Source: Clostridiisalibacter paucivorans DSM 22131 (GTDB lineage Bacteria; Bacillota; Clostridia; Tissierellales; Clostridiisalibacteraceae). From it: a DNA stretch of 64,000 nucleotides. Position numbers and translations under genes: made by a program. Of this stretch, positions 26,472 through 34,307 are shown piece after piece. The notes beneath the pieces are model-generated. The model had not been told where the DNA came from. It did no database searches and worked only from the letters and a program-made list of their open reading frames with translations. Location: contig NZ_JHVL01000009.1 in assembly GCF_000620125.1 (NCBI RefSeq), forward strand, positions 1 through 64,000. Reading direction: 5' to 3'. Positions within the stretch are counted from its first letter, which is position 1; each line of letters opens with the position of its first letter.

Positions 26472-26855
26472 ATGAGAGTAGAAGGTGGGATATCGGTAGC
26501 GGGGTTTCAACATAATGGAACAGGTCAAAACACTAATAATACAGTGGAAAACAGCAATATGAGCCCTAACAGGGGAGAAGGTAATGTAGAAGCAATAAAT
26601 GATGTTAATTTAAAAAGAAATATGGATCAAAAAGATTTACAGCAAGCTATAAATGATGTTAATAAAAGTGTAAAGGCATATAATAGGAGACTTCAATACT
26701 CTGTCCATGAAAAGACAAATACTATAATGGTAAAAGTAATAGATACCAGTGAAGGTAGGGATGAGGTTATAAGGGAGCTACCTCCAGAGAAAATACTGGA
26801 TATGGTAGCCAAGATGTGGGAAATGGCAGGTATTATAGTAGATGAAAGAGTATGA
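26472..26855 (+). CDS. flaG: flagellar protein FlaG
   Basis: The FlaG family affects filament length and lies beside fliD in many bacteria; its exact role is uncertain. The 127-residue protein has a low-complexity Asn/Gly-rich N-terminus (about 1-50) and the conserved C-terminal domain: LQYSVHEKTNTIMVKVIDTS, then EVIRELPPEKILDMVAKMWE and GIIVDERV. The start follows AAAGGAGG. It is first in the sigma-D operon flaG-fliD-fliS-chaperone-yjfB. Confidence 0.93.
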   Translation: MRVEGGISVAGFQHNGTGQNTNNTVENSNMSPNRGEGNVEAINDVNLKRNMDQKDLQQAINDVNKSVKAYNRRLQYSVHEKTNTIMVKVIDTSEGRDEVIRELPPEKILDMVAKMWEMAGIIVDERV

Positions 26856-26881
26856 TTTAAAAATATATAGGTGGTGATATT

Positions 26882-28576
26882 ATGGATACTTCTAGAATAA
26901 GTGGTATTGCATCGGGAATGGATACAGAACAAATGGTAAAGGATCTTATGAAGGCACAGAGGGTAAAGGTAGATAGACTTTATCAACAGAAACAAATACA
27001 TGAGTGGCGACAAAATATGTATAATGATATAAATAAATCCTTTGCAAATTTTATACTTGATACAAAGAAGGAATTTGGACTTACTACTACAACATCTACG
27101 GGGCTCATGTTGAATAAGTCTTTAGACAGCCTTCCGTGGGTTAAACAAGCTACATCTAGCAATGAAAGCATAGCTTCAGTAACTGCTAGAGCCAGTGCAG
27201 TAAATGGAAGCTATGATGTAGATGTAAAAAGATTGGCAGATGGGGTTTCCATGGCCAGTGGAAGCAATATATCTGTTGGAGATAAGGGAAATGTTGCAGA
27301 GCAATTTGGATTAGCAAGTGGAGATACGATAGAGTTTACTATAACAACAGATGCAGGAAGTAAGACATTTAAATTTGGAAATGTGGATGGAGCAGATATA
27401 AAGAAAGACTTAAGTGATATAGGTTTAAAGGATATAGTTAAAACAGTTAATTCTGCTACTATTACAAAGGACGGTAAAGAGATAGATTTAGGGGTTAAGG
27501 CATCCTATGACAGCAATATAGATAGATTCTTTTTACAAACTGATGGCACAGGAAAAGATAGTAGTATTAAGATAGATGATACTAGTGGATTTGTGGATAA
27601 ATTAAAATTAAATGTTACCCACTATGATGCCAGTGGTGTTAAACAAGAGGCTCAGCTTTTTGTATCTGGACAAGAATATACTGGAGTAAATGCAAAATTG
27701 GATTTTGCAGGAGCAATAGGAGTAGAGCAATCTTCTAATCAATTTAATATAAATGGTATATCCTTTGACCTAAACGCAACAGGTTCATTTTCTGTAAAAG
27801 TAGATACTGATGTAGATAATGTATATGACAAAATTAAGGGATTTATAGAAAAATACAATGAAATAGTAGATGCAATGGGAGAGAAATTAGGCGAAGAGAA
27901 ATATAGAAGTTATAAACCATTGACCGATGAGCAAAAGGAATCTATGAAAGAGAAAGATATTGAGCTTTGGGAAAAAAAGGCCAAAAGTGGTCTATTGAGA
28001 AATGATATGCTAATATCTAGGACTATGCAAAGGGTAAGAAGTGGACTTTATGATTCAGTAGAAGGAGTAAAAGGTACGTTTGACCATCTTACTGAGTTGG
28101 GTATAACTACTCAAAAATATGTAAGTGGAGAAGTAGGTGGAAAACTTCAAATAGATGAAACTAAACTTAAAGAGGCTATACAGAAAGATGCTCAAGGAGT
28201 ATTGGAGGTATTGTTTAAGCAACCTGATAGTGATTTGACTGATGACAAAGAGATAGCCAAGAATAGTGGTATAATTACAAGGGTATATAATAATATGATG
28301 TATGGTATGAAGGAAATAGTGAATAAATCTGGAACAGGAGAAGATGCCAATTTACTTAGAAATGTAGAATCCAATTTATTAATAGACTTTGTAACAGAAC
28401 ATGGAAGTATAAGTATGCTAGATGAAGAAATAAATGACCTAGACGATAAGATATATGATATGAACAGATATCTTTATAGAAAAGAAGAGAGTTATTGGCA
28501 AAGATTCACTGCTATGGAAAAGGCAATAGCTAGAATGAACAGTCAGAGTTCATGGTTGACGCAACAAATGGGATAA
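26882..28576 (+). CDS. fliD: flagellar filament cap protein FliD (HAP2)
   Basis: FliD sits at the filament tip and guides flagellin assembly. The 564-residue protein has the N-terminal signature RISGIASGMDTEQMVKDLMK, a variable middle and the C-terminal FliD_C region (about 290-564, YNEIVDAMGEKLGEEKYRSYKPLTDEQKE onward, split by variable loops) ending in a helix with MEKAIARMNSQSSWLTQQMG. Length is in the family range. It lies 26 bases after flaG, with GGTGAT before the ATG. Confidence 0.96.
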   Translation: MDTSRISGIASGMDTEQMVKDLMKAQRVKVDRLYQQKQIHEWRQNMYNDINKSFANFILDTKKEFGLTTTTSTGLMLNKSLDSLPWVKQATSSNESIASVTARASAVNGSYDVDVKRLADGVSMASGSNISVGDKGNVAEQFGLASGDTIEFTITTDAGSKTFKFGNVDGADIKKDLSDIGLKDIVKTVNSATITKDGKEIDLGVKASYDSNIDRFFLQTDGTGKDSSIKIDDTSGFVDKLKLNVTHYDASGVKQEAQLFVSGQEYTGVNAKLDFAGAIGVEQSSNQFNINGISFDLNATGSFSVKVDTDVDNVYDKIKGFIEKYNEIVDAMGEKLGEEKYRSYKPLTDEQKESMKEKDIELWEKKAKSGLLRNDMLISRTMQRVRSGLYDSVEGVKGTFDHLTELGITTQKYVSGEVGGKLQIDETKLKEAIQKDAQGVLEVLFKQPDSDLTDDKEIAKNSGIITRVYNNMMYGMKEIVNKSGTGEDANLLRNVESNLLIDFVTEHGSISMLDEEINDLDDKIYDMNRYLYRKEESYWQRFTAMEKAIARMNSQSSWLTQQMG

Positions 28577-28623
28577 TGGTAGATTTACAATAGAGAAGAA
28601 AATTATAAAAGAAAGGTGATAAC

Positions 28624-29016
28624 ATGGCTATAGGGAATCCATATGCACAATATCAACAGAATTCAGTAATGACAGCATCACCAGAAGAGTTAACTCTTAT
28701 GCTTTATAATGGAGCGATAAAATTTATAAAACAGGCTAAAATATTTATAAATGAAAAACAGATGGAAAATGCTCATAAATCCATAGTAAGGGCGGAAGAT
28801 ATTATCGCAGAACTTAATATAACCTTAAATATGGACTATGAGATTTCTGAAAATTTGAGGAGTTTATATACATTTATATTGGACAGGCTCACTGATGCCA
28901 ATGTGCAAAAGTCTACTGATGTGTTAAATGAAATACTGCCTCTAGTAGAAGATTTAAGGGATACTTGGCAACAGGCCATGAAACAAGCTAAGATCAATAA
29001 AAAGACGGCAAGATAA
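28624..29016 (+). CDS. fliS: flagellin export chaperone FliS
   Basis: FliS binds the C-terminal helix of flagellin in the cytoplasm and delivers it to the export gate; in B. subtilis it also takes part in the FliW-CsrA circuit. The 130-residue protein has the family motifs YAQYQQNSVMTASPEELTLM and LYNGAIKFIKQA, with the four-helix pattern throughout. It is preceded by GAAAGGTGA and lies 47 bases after fliD. Confidence 0.97.
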   Translation: MAIGNPYAQYQQNSVMTASPEELTLMLYNGAIKFIKQAKIFINEKQMENAHKSIVRAEDIIAELNITLNMDYEISENLRSLYTFILDRLTDANVQKSTDVLNEILPLVEDLRDTWQQAMKQAKINKKTAR

Positions 29017-29038
29017 ATTGGGGGATGGAGAAATGCCC

Positions 29039-29509
29039 ATGAATAGTTTAGAGAATATGATAAAATTGCTAAAAAAGAAAATAGAGTATTTGAATAGTAT
29101 ATATGAAAAGACTGAGACACAGTATGATGTTATACTTAAAGAAGATATGGAAAAATTATTTGGTCTTATAAAAGAAAAGCAGGTGAGTATTGACAGTATA
29201 GATAAATTAGATGAAGTATTTTTAGATCAATACACAGTATTTAAAAATGATAATCAAGTAGAAAATATATCAGAATTAGATAGTCAAAAATATCCTCAAA
29301 TAAAGGAGTTAAAAGATAATATAGAAACTATCAACAAACTTTTAAATGACATAAAGGAACAAGAGATGAAAAATAATGTGGAATTAAATAAGAGGTTTCA
29401 ATCAGTCAAAAATAAATTAAAATCTGTAAAAAAGGGTAAGAAGATGGTAAAAGGTTATGATAGCTATAAAAATTTAGCAGGGTCTGCCTTTATTGATGTA
29501 AATAAATAG
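29039..29509 (+). CDS. probable flagellar export chaperone (FlgN/FliT-like)
   Basis: The 156-residue, highly charged helical protein shows the general FlgN/FliT pattern: an N-terminal helix (MNSLENMIKLLKKKIEYLNS), a long coiled-coil middle with repeated acidic/basic turns and a conserved-looking tail (GKKMVKGYDSYKNLAGSAFI). FlgN-type proteins chaperone FlgK and FlgL, FliT-type proteins chaperone FliD; position directly after fliS favours FliT-like duty, but sequence alone does not decide. Start choice is ATG 29039, with GGAG eight bases upstream; ATG 29033 and TTG 29018 are in frame. Confidence 0.65.
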   Translation: MNSLENMIKLLKKKIEYLNSIYEKTETQYDVILKEDMEKLFGLIKEKQVSIDSIDKLDEVFLDQYTVFKNDNQVENISELDSQKYPQIKELKDNIETINKLLNDIKEQEMKNNVELNKRFQSVKNKLKSVKKGKKMVKGYDSYKNLAGSAFIDVNK

Positions 29510-29519
29510 GGGGGATATT

Positions 29520-29714
29520 ATGGAGATAAGTTCAATGAATGCCCAATATGTATATAGTTTGAAACAGGCATTAGGTATGGCGAATATGAGAAGGGCTATG
29601 AATCAAGATGCCCAGGGAGTAAAGAATTTGATGGAGTCTATGGAGGCTACAAATAGAGCTATAGCTAAAGCGGCAGAACCACATAAAGGTGGGAGTGTGG
29701 ACATAAAAGTCTAA
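29520..29714 (+). CDS. YjfB-family putative motility protein
   Basis: The 64-residue protein matches the small YjfB family: MEISSMNAQYVYSLKQALGM, then DAQGVKNLMESMEATNRAI. In B. subtilis its relative is sigma-D-dependent and of unknown function. Here it closes a sigma-D-driven operon, is preceded by AGGGGGG and is followed directly by a terminator. Its small size and two short helices suggest a secreted or accessory flagellar component (inference). Confidence 0.8.
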   Translation: MEISSMNAQYVYSLKQALGMANMRRAMNQDAQGVKNLMESMEATNRAIAKAAEPHKGGSVDIKV

Positions 29715-29740
29715 AAAGAAGGATTCTTCCTTCTTTTTTT
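29713..29740 (+). terminator. terminator of the flaG-yjfB operon
   Basis: AAGAAGGA (29716-29723) pairs with TCCTTCTT (29728-29735), continuing into seven T residues. The stem overlaps the yjfB stop codon. Confidence 0.85.
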
Positions 29741-29803
29741 GATATCGTAAATTGTTGATTTTTAATATTTTATTAACAAATTAATCAAACAATACTAACA
29801 GGC

Positions 29804-29915
29804 TTTTCCACATTTAAATATATAGAAAACAACAGTTTTCCACAGACTTATACACATTATCCACAGAAATCCCTAGAAGATATCCACATAATAACAACAA
29901 CTATGATGTGGAAAA
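29804..29915. other. DnaA-box cluster 1
   Basis: Six 9-mers match TTATCCACA with at most one change: TTTTCCACA at 29804 and 29836, TTATACACA at 29848, TTATCCACA at 29857, ATATCCACA at 29880, and TTTTCCACA on the other strand at 29907-29915. The boxes at 29848 and 29857 touch head to tail. The spacer 29741-30091 holds no gene. Neighbours (yjfB, hpf) are not oriC genes, so this is more likely a DnaA titration or regulatory cluster than the origin. Confidence 0.75.
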
Positions 29916-30091
29916 AATAATTAATGAAATAAATAGTTGTCAATGTAAAATAAATGTTAAATAACTTTTATAGTGGGTATCATAATAATAAACATTTATA
30001 AATATCAATTAAGTAATAGGCTACATATATCTTTTATTGATTGATAGTAGTTTACAATTAAAACTTCATTTATTGAAGGGAGCTGAAGTAT

Positions 30092-30625
30092 ATGAAAATG
30101 ATAATTAGTGGTAAGAACATGGAAGTTACAGATGCATTAAGGGACACTACAGAGAAGAAATTAGGAAAATTGGATAAGTATTTTTTTAAAGATGCTGAAG
30201 CATATGTGACATTTAGTGTAGAAAAAGATAGACAAATAATAGAAGTAACCATTCCTTTTGCAGGTGCTATTATAAGAGCCGAGGAGTTTACAGATGATAT
30301 GTATACATCCATAGATAAGGCAGTAGATGTATTGGAAAGGCAAGTTAAAAAGCATAAAACTAAGCTGCAAAGAAGGAAACATAATGGAAAGACTATAAGA
30401 TTTGAGAATATCCCTTCTCTAGATACTCAAGAAAGAGATAATGAACCTAAAATAGTAAAAACTAAGAGATTTGCCATAAAACCTATGGATGAAGAAGAAG
30501 CGGTACTTCAGATGGATCTTTTGGGACATAATTTCTTTGTATTTAGAAATGCTGATAGTGATGAAGTCAATGTAGTTTATAAGAGGAAAGATGGAAATTA
30601 TGGGTTGATTGAACCTGAATATTAA
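30092..30625 (+). CDS. hpf: ribosome hibernation promoting factor, long form
   Basis: HPF binds the 30S subunit and, in its long form, dimerises 70S ribosomes into inactive 100S particles. The 177-residue protein has the N-terminal domain (MKMIISGKNMEVTDALRDTTEKKL, then EVTIPFAGAIIRAEE) and the C-terminal dimerisation domain (KRFAIKPMDEEEAVLQMDLLGHNFFVF to VVYKRKDGNYGLIEP). The start follows GAAGGGAG. It is a single-gene unit with terminators on both sides, and secA-prfB lie 5.6 kb downstream, a common neighbourhood for hpf. Confidence 0.95.
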   Translation: MKMIISGKNMEVTDALRDTTEKKLGKLDKYFFKDAEAYVTFSVEKDRQIIEVTIPFAGAIIRAEEFTDDMYTSIDKAVDVLERQVKKHKTKLQRRKHNGKTIRFENIPSLDTQERDNEPKIVKTKRFAIKPMDEEEAVLQMDLLGHNFFVFRNADSDEVNVVYKRKDGNYGLIEPEY

Positions 30626-30632
30626 AAATGAG

Positions 30633-30656
30633 GCGAAGGAGAGATCCTTCGCTTTT
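30633..30656 (+). terminator. terminator after hpf
   Basis: GCGAAGGA (30633-30640), loop GAGA, TCCTTCGC (30645-30652), then TTTT. Confidence 0.88.
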
Positions 30657-30708
30657 AAACTGCTTTTAAATAATATATATTGATGGTATTATTTAACTAG
30701 GTGATAAA

Positions 30709-32505
30709 ATGGAAAAGACAAAGGAAATACATAAAAATATAGAAGATATAATAGAAAGTGCTATGGATGTAGAGAGAACTGATCCTAAAAAAGTCATATT
30801 TTTGGGGAAAAAGGCATATAAGCTATCCAATGAATATAAATATGAACTGGGTATGGCTAGATCACTTCTTACTATTGCATATGGTTGTAGAAGATTATCA
30901 TATCATTATAAATCTATATACTGTCTTTATAAATGTATTAAGGTCTTTAAAAAGTTCAAAGATTATGATGGACAGCTCAAATCATTGATTCTATTAAGTA
31001 TAAACTATTTTTATTTTGGAAGATATAAAGAGTCTTTAGATATAAATAAAAAGGCTGTTAAAATGTGTAGAAAAATGAAAAGAAGAGATTTAGAGGCCAG
31101 TATACTAAATAATATTGGAGAAATTTTAAAGGAGCAGTATAGATACAAAGATGCATTAAAATGGTACATGGCTTCACTAAAAATAGCTGAAGATATGGAT
31201 AATAAGTACCATAAAGCAGTAATAATAATGAATATGGGATTTTGTTATTATAATATGGGAGAAGATGAAAAGGCATTAAGCTACTATAATAGGTGTCTAA
31301 AATATTTTGTAGAATTATCAGAAGGTATATATGAGGCGGATACACTCAATAAAATTGGAGAGATATATGGGAGAAAAGAGGAATATGATAAGGCCTTAGA
31401 ATATTATTATAAGAGTATTGATATATTCAATAAGCAAGGAAATAAATTCTATATGGTAGATGTATTGATGAATTTGGGGAGTACATTTTTAAATACTGGA
31501 GAATATGACAAGGCATATAGGTATATATATAGTGCATTGACAAATTCAGAATATATAGATGCAAAAAAGAAGATTACTCAGTGGAGGTTATTGTTATCTG
31601 ATTACTATAATAAGACTAAGGATTTTAAAAGGTCATTAGAAGAATATAAATTATATCATAGATTGGAAAAAGAGGTAGCAGATGAAAAATTGGAAAGGGA
31701 ATTAAAATATATAACTAGTAAATTTGAGAAAGATAGATCTAAAGATAGGGCACAAATATATAAACTCAAAAATATAGAGTTAAAAAGAACAAAAGATGAG
31801 TTGGAGAGGGCAGAAATTGCTAGAAGGAGGCTATTTTCTAACATATCTCATGAATTAAAGACTCCCATAACTTCTATTCAAGGATATATTGAGGCAATTA
31901 TTGATGGCGTTATACCTAATAAAGATATGACTAAGTATTTATTTCGTATGAAGTCAAGGGCTGAAACATTAAATAGGATTATAGATGACCTTTTTCAATT
32001 GGCAAAACTAGAGATGGGTCAATATGAATTTGAGTTTAAAAAGATGGATATATCATTTTTATTGGAAAGTTTATACGAAAAGTTTCAAATAGATGTAAAT
32101 GCTGAAAATAGAAAAATTGTACTAGATATTGACAAAACTCAATTGGAGGGATTACAGGTCAATATAGATGTAAATAGATTGGACCAAGTATTTGGAAATA
32201 TAATATACAATAGTATAAAGTATACAGATGATATGGGGGAAATTGTTATAGGATGCAATATTGATGGAGATAAAGCCATTATAAGTATAGCAGATGATGG
32301 GATAGGCATATCTAATGAAGATATATATAATATTTTTGAGAGGTTTTATAAAGGGAATAATTATAAACATATCAATAAGGGTAGTGGACTGGGGTTGTCT
32401 ATAGCTAAAGAGATTATAAATAGCCATCAAGGGACAATATGGATGAAGAAGAGATATCCTAAAGGTGTAATTGTGAGCTTTACCCTTCCTGTGGAACATT
32501 ATTAA
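30709..32505 (+). CDS. cytoplasmic TPR histidine kinase
   Basis: The 598-residue protein has no signal or membrane helix. Residues about 40-300 are tandem tetratricopeptide repeats (for example EASILNNIGEILKEQYRYKD and ALSYYNRCLKYF), then a coiled coil (about 315-370), a HisKA domain with His381 in NISHELKTPITSIQGY, and an ATPase domain with NSIKY, DDGIGI and GSGLGLSIAKEI. TPRs suggest sensing through a peptide or protein partner. Its 3' end overlaps by 26 bases the 3' end of the convergent response-regulator gene, its likely partner. Confidence 0.87.
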   Translation: MEKTKEIHKNIEDIIESAMDVERTDPKKVIFLGKKAYKLSNEYKYELGMARSLLTIAYGCRRLSYHYKSIYCLYKCIKVFKKFKDYDGQLKSLILLSINYFYFGRYKESLDINKKAVKMCRKMKRRDLEASILNNIGEILKEQYRYKDALKWYMASLKIAEDMDNKYHKAVIIMNMGFCYYNMGEDEKALSYYNRCLKYFVELSEGIYEADTLNKIGEIYGRKEEYDKALEYYYKSIDIFNKQGNKFYMVDVLMNLGSTFLNTGEYDKAYRYIYSALTNSEYIDAKKKITQWRLLLSDYYNKTKDFKRSLEEYKLYHRLEKEVADEKLERELKYITSKFEKDRSKDRAQIYKLKNIELKRTKDELERAEIARRRLFSNISHELKTPITSIQGYIEAIIDGVIPNKDMTKYLFRMKSRAETLNRIIDDLFQLAKLEMGQYEFEFKKMDISFLLESLYEKFQIDVNAENRKIVLDIDKTQLEGLQVNIDVNRLDQVFGNIIYNSIKYTDDMGEIVIGCNIDGDKAIISIADDGIGISNEDIYNIFERFYKGNNYKHINKGSGLGLSIAKEIINSHQGTIWMKKRYPKGVIVSFTLPVEHY

Positions 32506-33190
32506 ACATGTATCCTTGTCCCCTTACTGTAGTTATATATTTAGGATTAGATGGGTCTTTTTCTATTTTCTTTCGTATATTGCTTATATGTACCATGATA
32601 GTACTATTATCACCTAGACTTATGTCTTTCCATACATTTTCGTATATTTCAGACATGGTAAATAGTTTTCCAGGATTTTTGATAAGCAATGTAAGTATTT
32701 TATACTCCTTTGCTGATAAATTTATATAGGTATTATCCACCCATACTTTATGGTTTTTCAGATTTATAAATATATTATCATAAGCTATAAAATCAGTAGT
32801 AGGGTGTTTTTTATTATAGTTATATCTTCTTAGATGGGCGTTTACCCTTGCAACTAATTCATTGGGATTGAAGGGCTTAGTGATATAGTCATCTCCACCT
32901 GTATTTAATCCCATTATTTTTTCGCAATCTTCATCTTTACATGTAAGGAATATTATGGGATTGAGTGAATATCTTCTTATGGATTTGCATACTTCTATTC
33001 CATCTGTATCAGGGAGGAGTCTATCCAGTATAATGAGGTGAGGATCTATATCTATGACTAATTGGATAGCTTTTTTACCGTGATCAGCAGTAATTACTTT
33101 ATAACCTTCTTTTTTTAGATACATTGATATAATTTGGATTATATCCCAGTCATCATCGACTACTAAAATAATATGATCATATTTTGACAT
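32480..33190 (-). CDS. OmpR-family response regulator
   Basis: The 236-residue regulator has a receiver domain (VVDDDWD with acidic residues near 12-14, phospho-acceptor in LIILDRLLPD, Lys in DYITKPFNP) and a C-terminal winged helix (about 140-232, LSAKEYKILTLLIKNPGKLF, then VHISNIRKKIE and TTVRGQGYMF). The ATG follows GGTGAT. It is transcribed leftward, tail to tail with the TPR kinase gene, sharing 26 bases, which may lower simultaneous expression of both. Partner assignment is by proximity. Confidence 0.9.
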   Translation of the reverse strand: MSKYDHIILVVDDDWDIIQIISMYLKKEGYKVITADHGKKAIQLVIDIDPHLIILDRLLPDTDGIEVCKSIRRYSLNPIIFLTCKDEDCEKIMGLNTGGDDYITKPFNPNELVARVNAHLRRYNYNKKHPTTDFIAYDNIFINLKNHKVWVDNTYINLSAKEYKILTLLIKNPGKLFTMSEIYENVWKDISLGDNSTIMVHISNIRKKIEKDPSNPKYITTVRGQGYMFNNVPQEG

Positions 33191-33231
33191 AATATCACCT
33201 TCAAAGTGGTTTTAGTATTTATTTTCTACGA

Positions 33232-33252
33232 AAAAGGATAAAATCCTTTTTT
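33232..33252. other. hairpin in the divergent spacer
   Basis: AAAAGGAT and ATCCTTTT stems around 33232-33252, flanked by A and T runs, lie between the divergent regulator and SHOCT genes. It looks like a bidirectional terminator or attenuator rather than an operator. Confidence 0.4.
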
Positions 33253-33321
33253 CTTCACAGATTATTCATAAATGGAAGTTATAATAAAATAGAGAAATAT
33301 TTTAATGGGAGTGATTTCAAG

Positions 33322-33594
33322 ATGTTCGATATTATGCATAGTGGGTTTAACTTTAAATATGTTTGGCCATGGATGATAGGCATGGGCATATTAAAGATTA
33401 TAGTTGTTGGATTAGTAATTTATCTAGTAGTAAAATTAATAGTAAACTCTATAAATAATGATAAAAATTATTCTAACAATAGTTATCACCATAATGGAAC
33501 AAATAGGGCATTAGAAATATTAAAGGAGAGATATGCCAATGGAGAAATTGGCGATGAAGAATATGAACAGAAGAAAAAGAAATTAATGGAGTAA
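33322..33594 (+). CDS. small membrane protein with SHOCT domain
   Basis: The 90-residue protein has one membrane helix (about residues 15-42, WPWMIGMGILKIIVVGLVIY), an Asn/His-rich linker and a C-terminal SHOCT motif (ALEILKERYANGEIGDEEYE). SHOCT is a short oligomerisation domain found at protein ends. It leads a three-gene unit with a response regulator and a kinase, so it may be a target or an auxiliary component of that system. RBS: GGGAGTG. Confidence 0.8.
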   Translation: MFDIMHSGFNFKYVWPWMIGMGILKIIVVGLVIYLVVKLIVNSINNDKNYSNNSYHHNGTNRALEILKERYANGEIGDEEYEQKKKKLME

Positions 33595-33612
33595 TAGCAA
33601 GGGGGGATTAAT

Positions 33613-34305
33613 TTGAATGAAAAACAAAGGGTGCTGGTAGTAGATGATGAAGAAGAGATAGTAAAGGTAATAAAGGCATATCTTGAGAAGGATGGATATG
33701 ATGTATTGGTAGCATATGATGGATATGAAGCAATAGATAAATTTGAGAAAAATCAAGTGAATTTTGTAGTTTTAGATTTGATGATCCCTGGATTATCAGG
33801 AGAAGATGTATGTAAAAAGATAAGGATTAAATCATCTGTACCAGTACTTATGCTTACTGCCAAAGTAGAAGAAGGAGATAGAATCTACGGGCTGGACTTA
33901 GGGGCAGATGATTATTTGACTAAACCCTTTAGCCCAAAGGAACTATTGGCTAGGATTAGGGCCATACTTCGCAGAACTAATAGAGATAGTACAATAAAAG
34001 CTCAAATAATAGAAATTAATAATGGAGATTTGATTATAGATACTAATAAAAGGGATGTCATAAAAAAAGAAAAATTATTAGATATAACTCCCACAGAGTT
34101 TGATATATTACAGCTTATGGCACAGAATATAGGAAAGGTATTTTCAAGAGAGGAATTGGTGATTAAGGTATTGGGATATGATTATGAGGGATACGATAGG
34201 ACAATAGATGCCCATATAAAAAATTTAAGGAAAAAAATTGAAGATAAAGATAATAAATACATCATAACTGTATATGGAATCGGATACAAATTCATGGGGG
34301 AATAG
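33613..34305 (+). CDS. OmpR-family response regulator
   Basis: The 230-residue regulator has a receiver domain with VVDDEEE near residue 10, phospho-acceptor in FVVLDLMIPG and DDYLTKPFSP, then a winged-helix DNA-binding domain (about 130-228, ITPTEFDILQLMAQNIGKVF, IDAHIKNLRKKIED, VYGIGYKF). The start is TTG 33613 after GGGGGGA. The kinase gene begins two bases after its stop, so the pair is one operon. Its sequence is distinct from the leftward regulator at 32480-33190. Confidence 0.93.
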   Translation: MNEKQRVLVVDDEEEIVKVIKAYLEKDGYDVLVAYDGYEAIDKFEKNQVNFVVLDLMIPGLSGEDVCKKIRIKSSVPVLMLTAKVEEGDRIYGLDLGADDYLTKPFSPKELLARIRAILRRTNRDSTIKAQIIEINNGDLIIDTNKRDVIKKEKLLDITPTEFDILQLMAQNIGKVFSREELVIKVLGYDYEGYDRTIDAHIKNLRKKIEDKDNKYIITVYGIGYKFMGE

Positions 34306-34307
34306 CT

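Noticed and set aside
29804-29915. Cluster 1 as the chromosomal origin
   Set aside because: No dnaA, dnaN, recF, gyrB, rpmH or mnmG gene lies nearby; kept as a DnaA-box cluster only.
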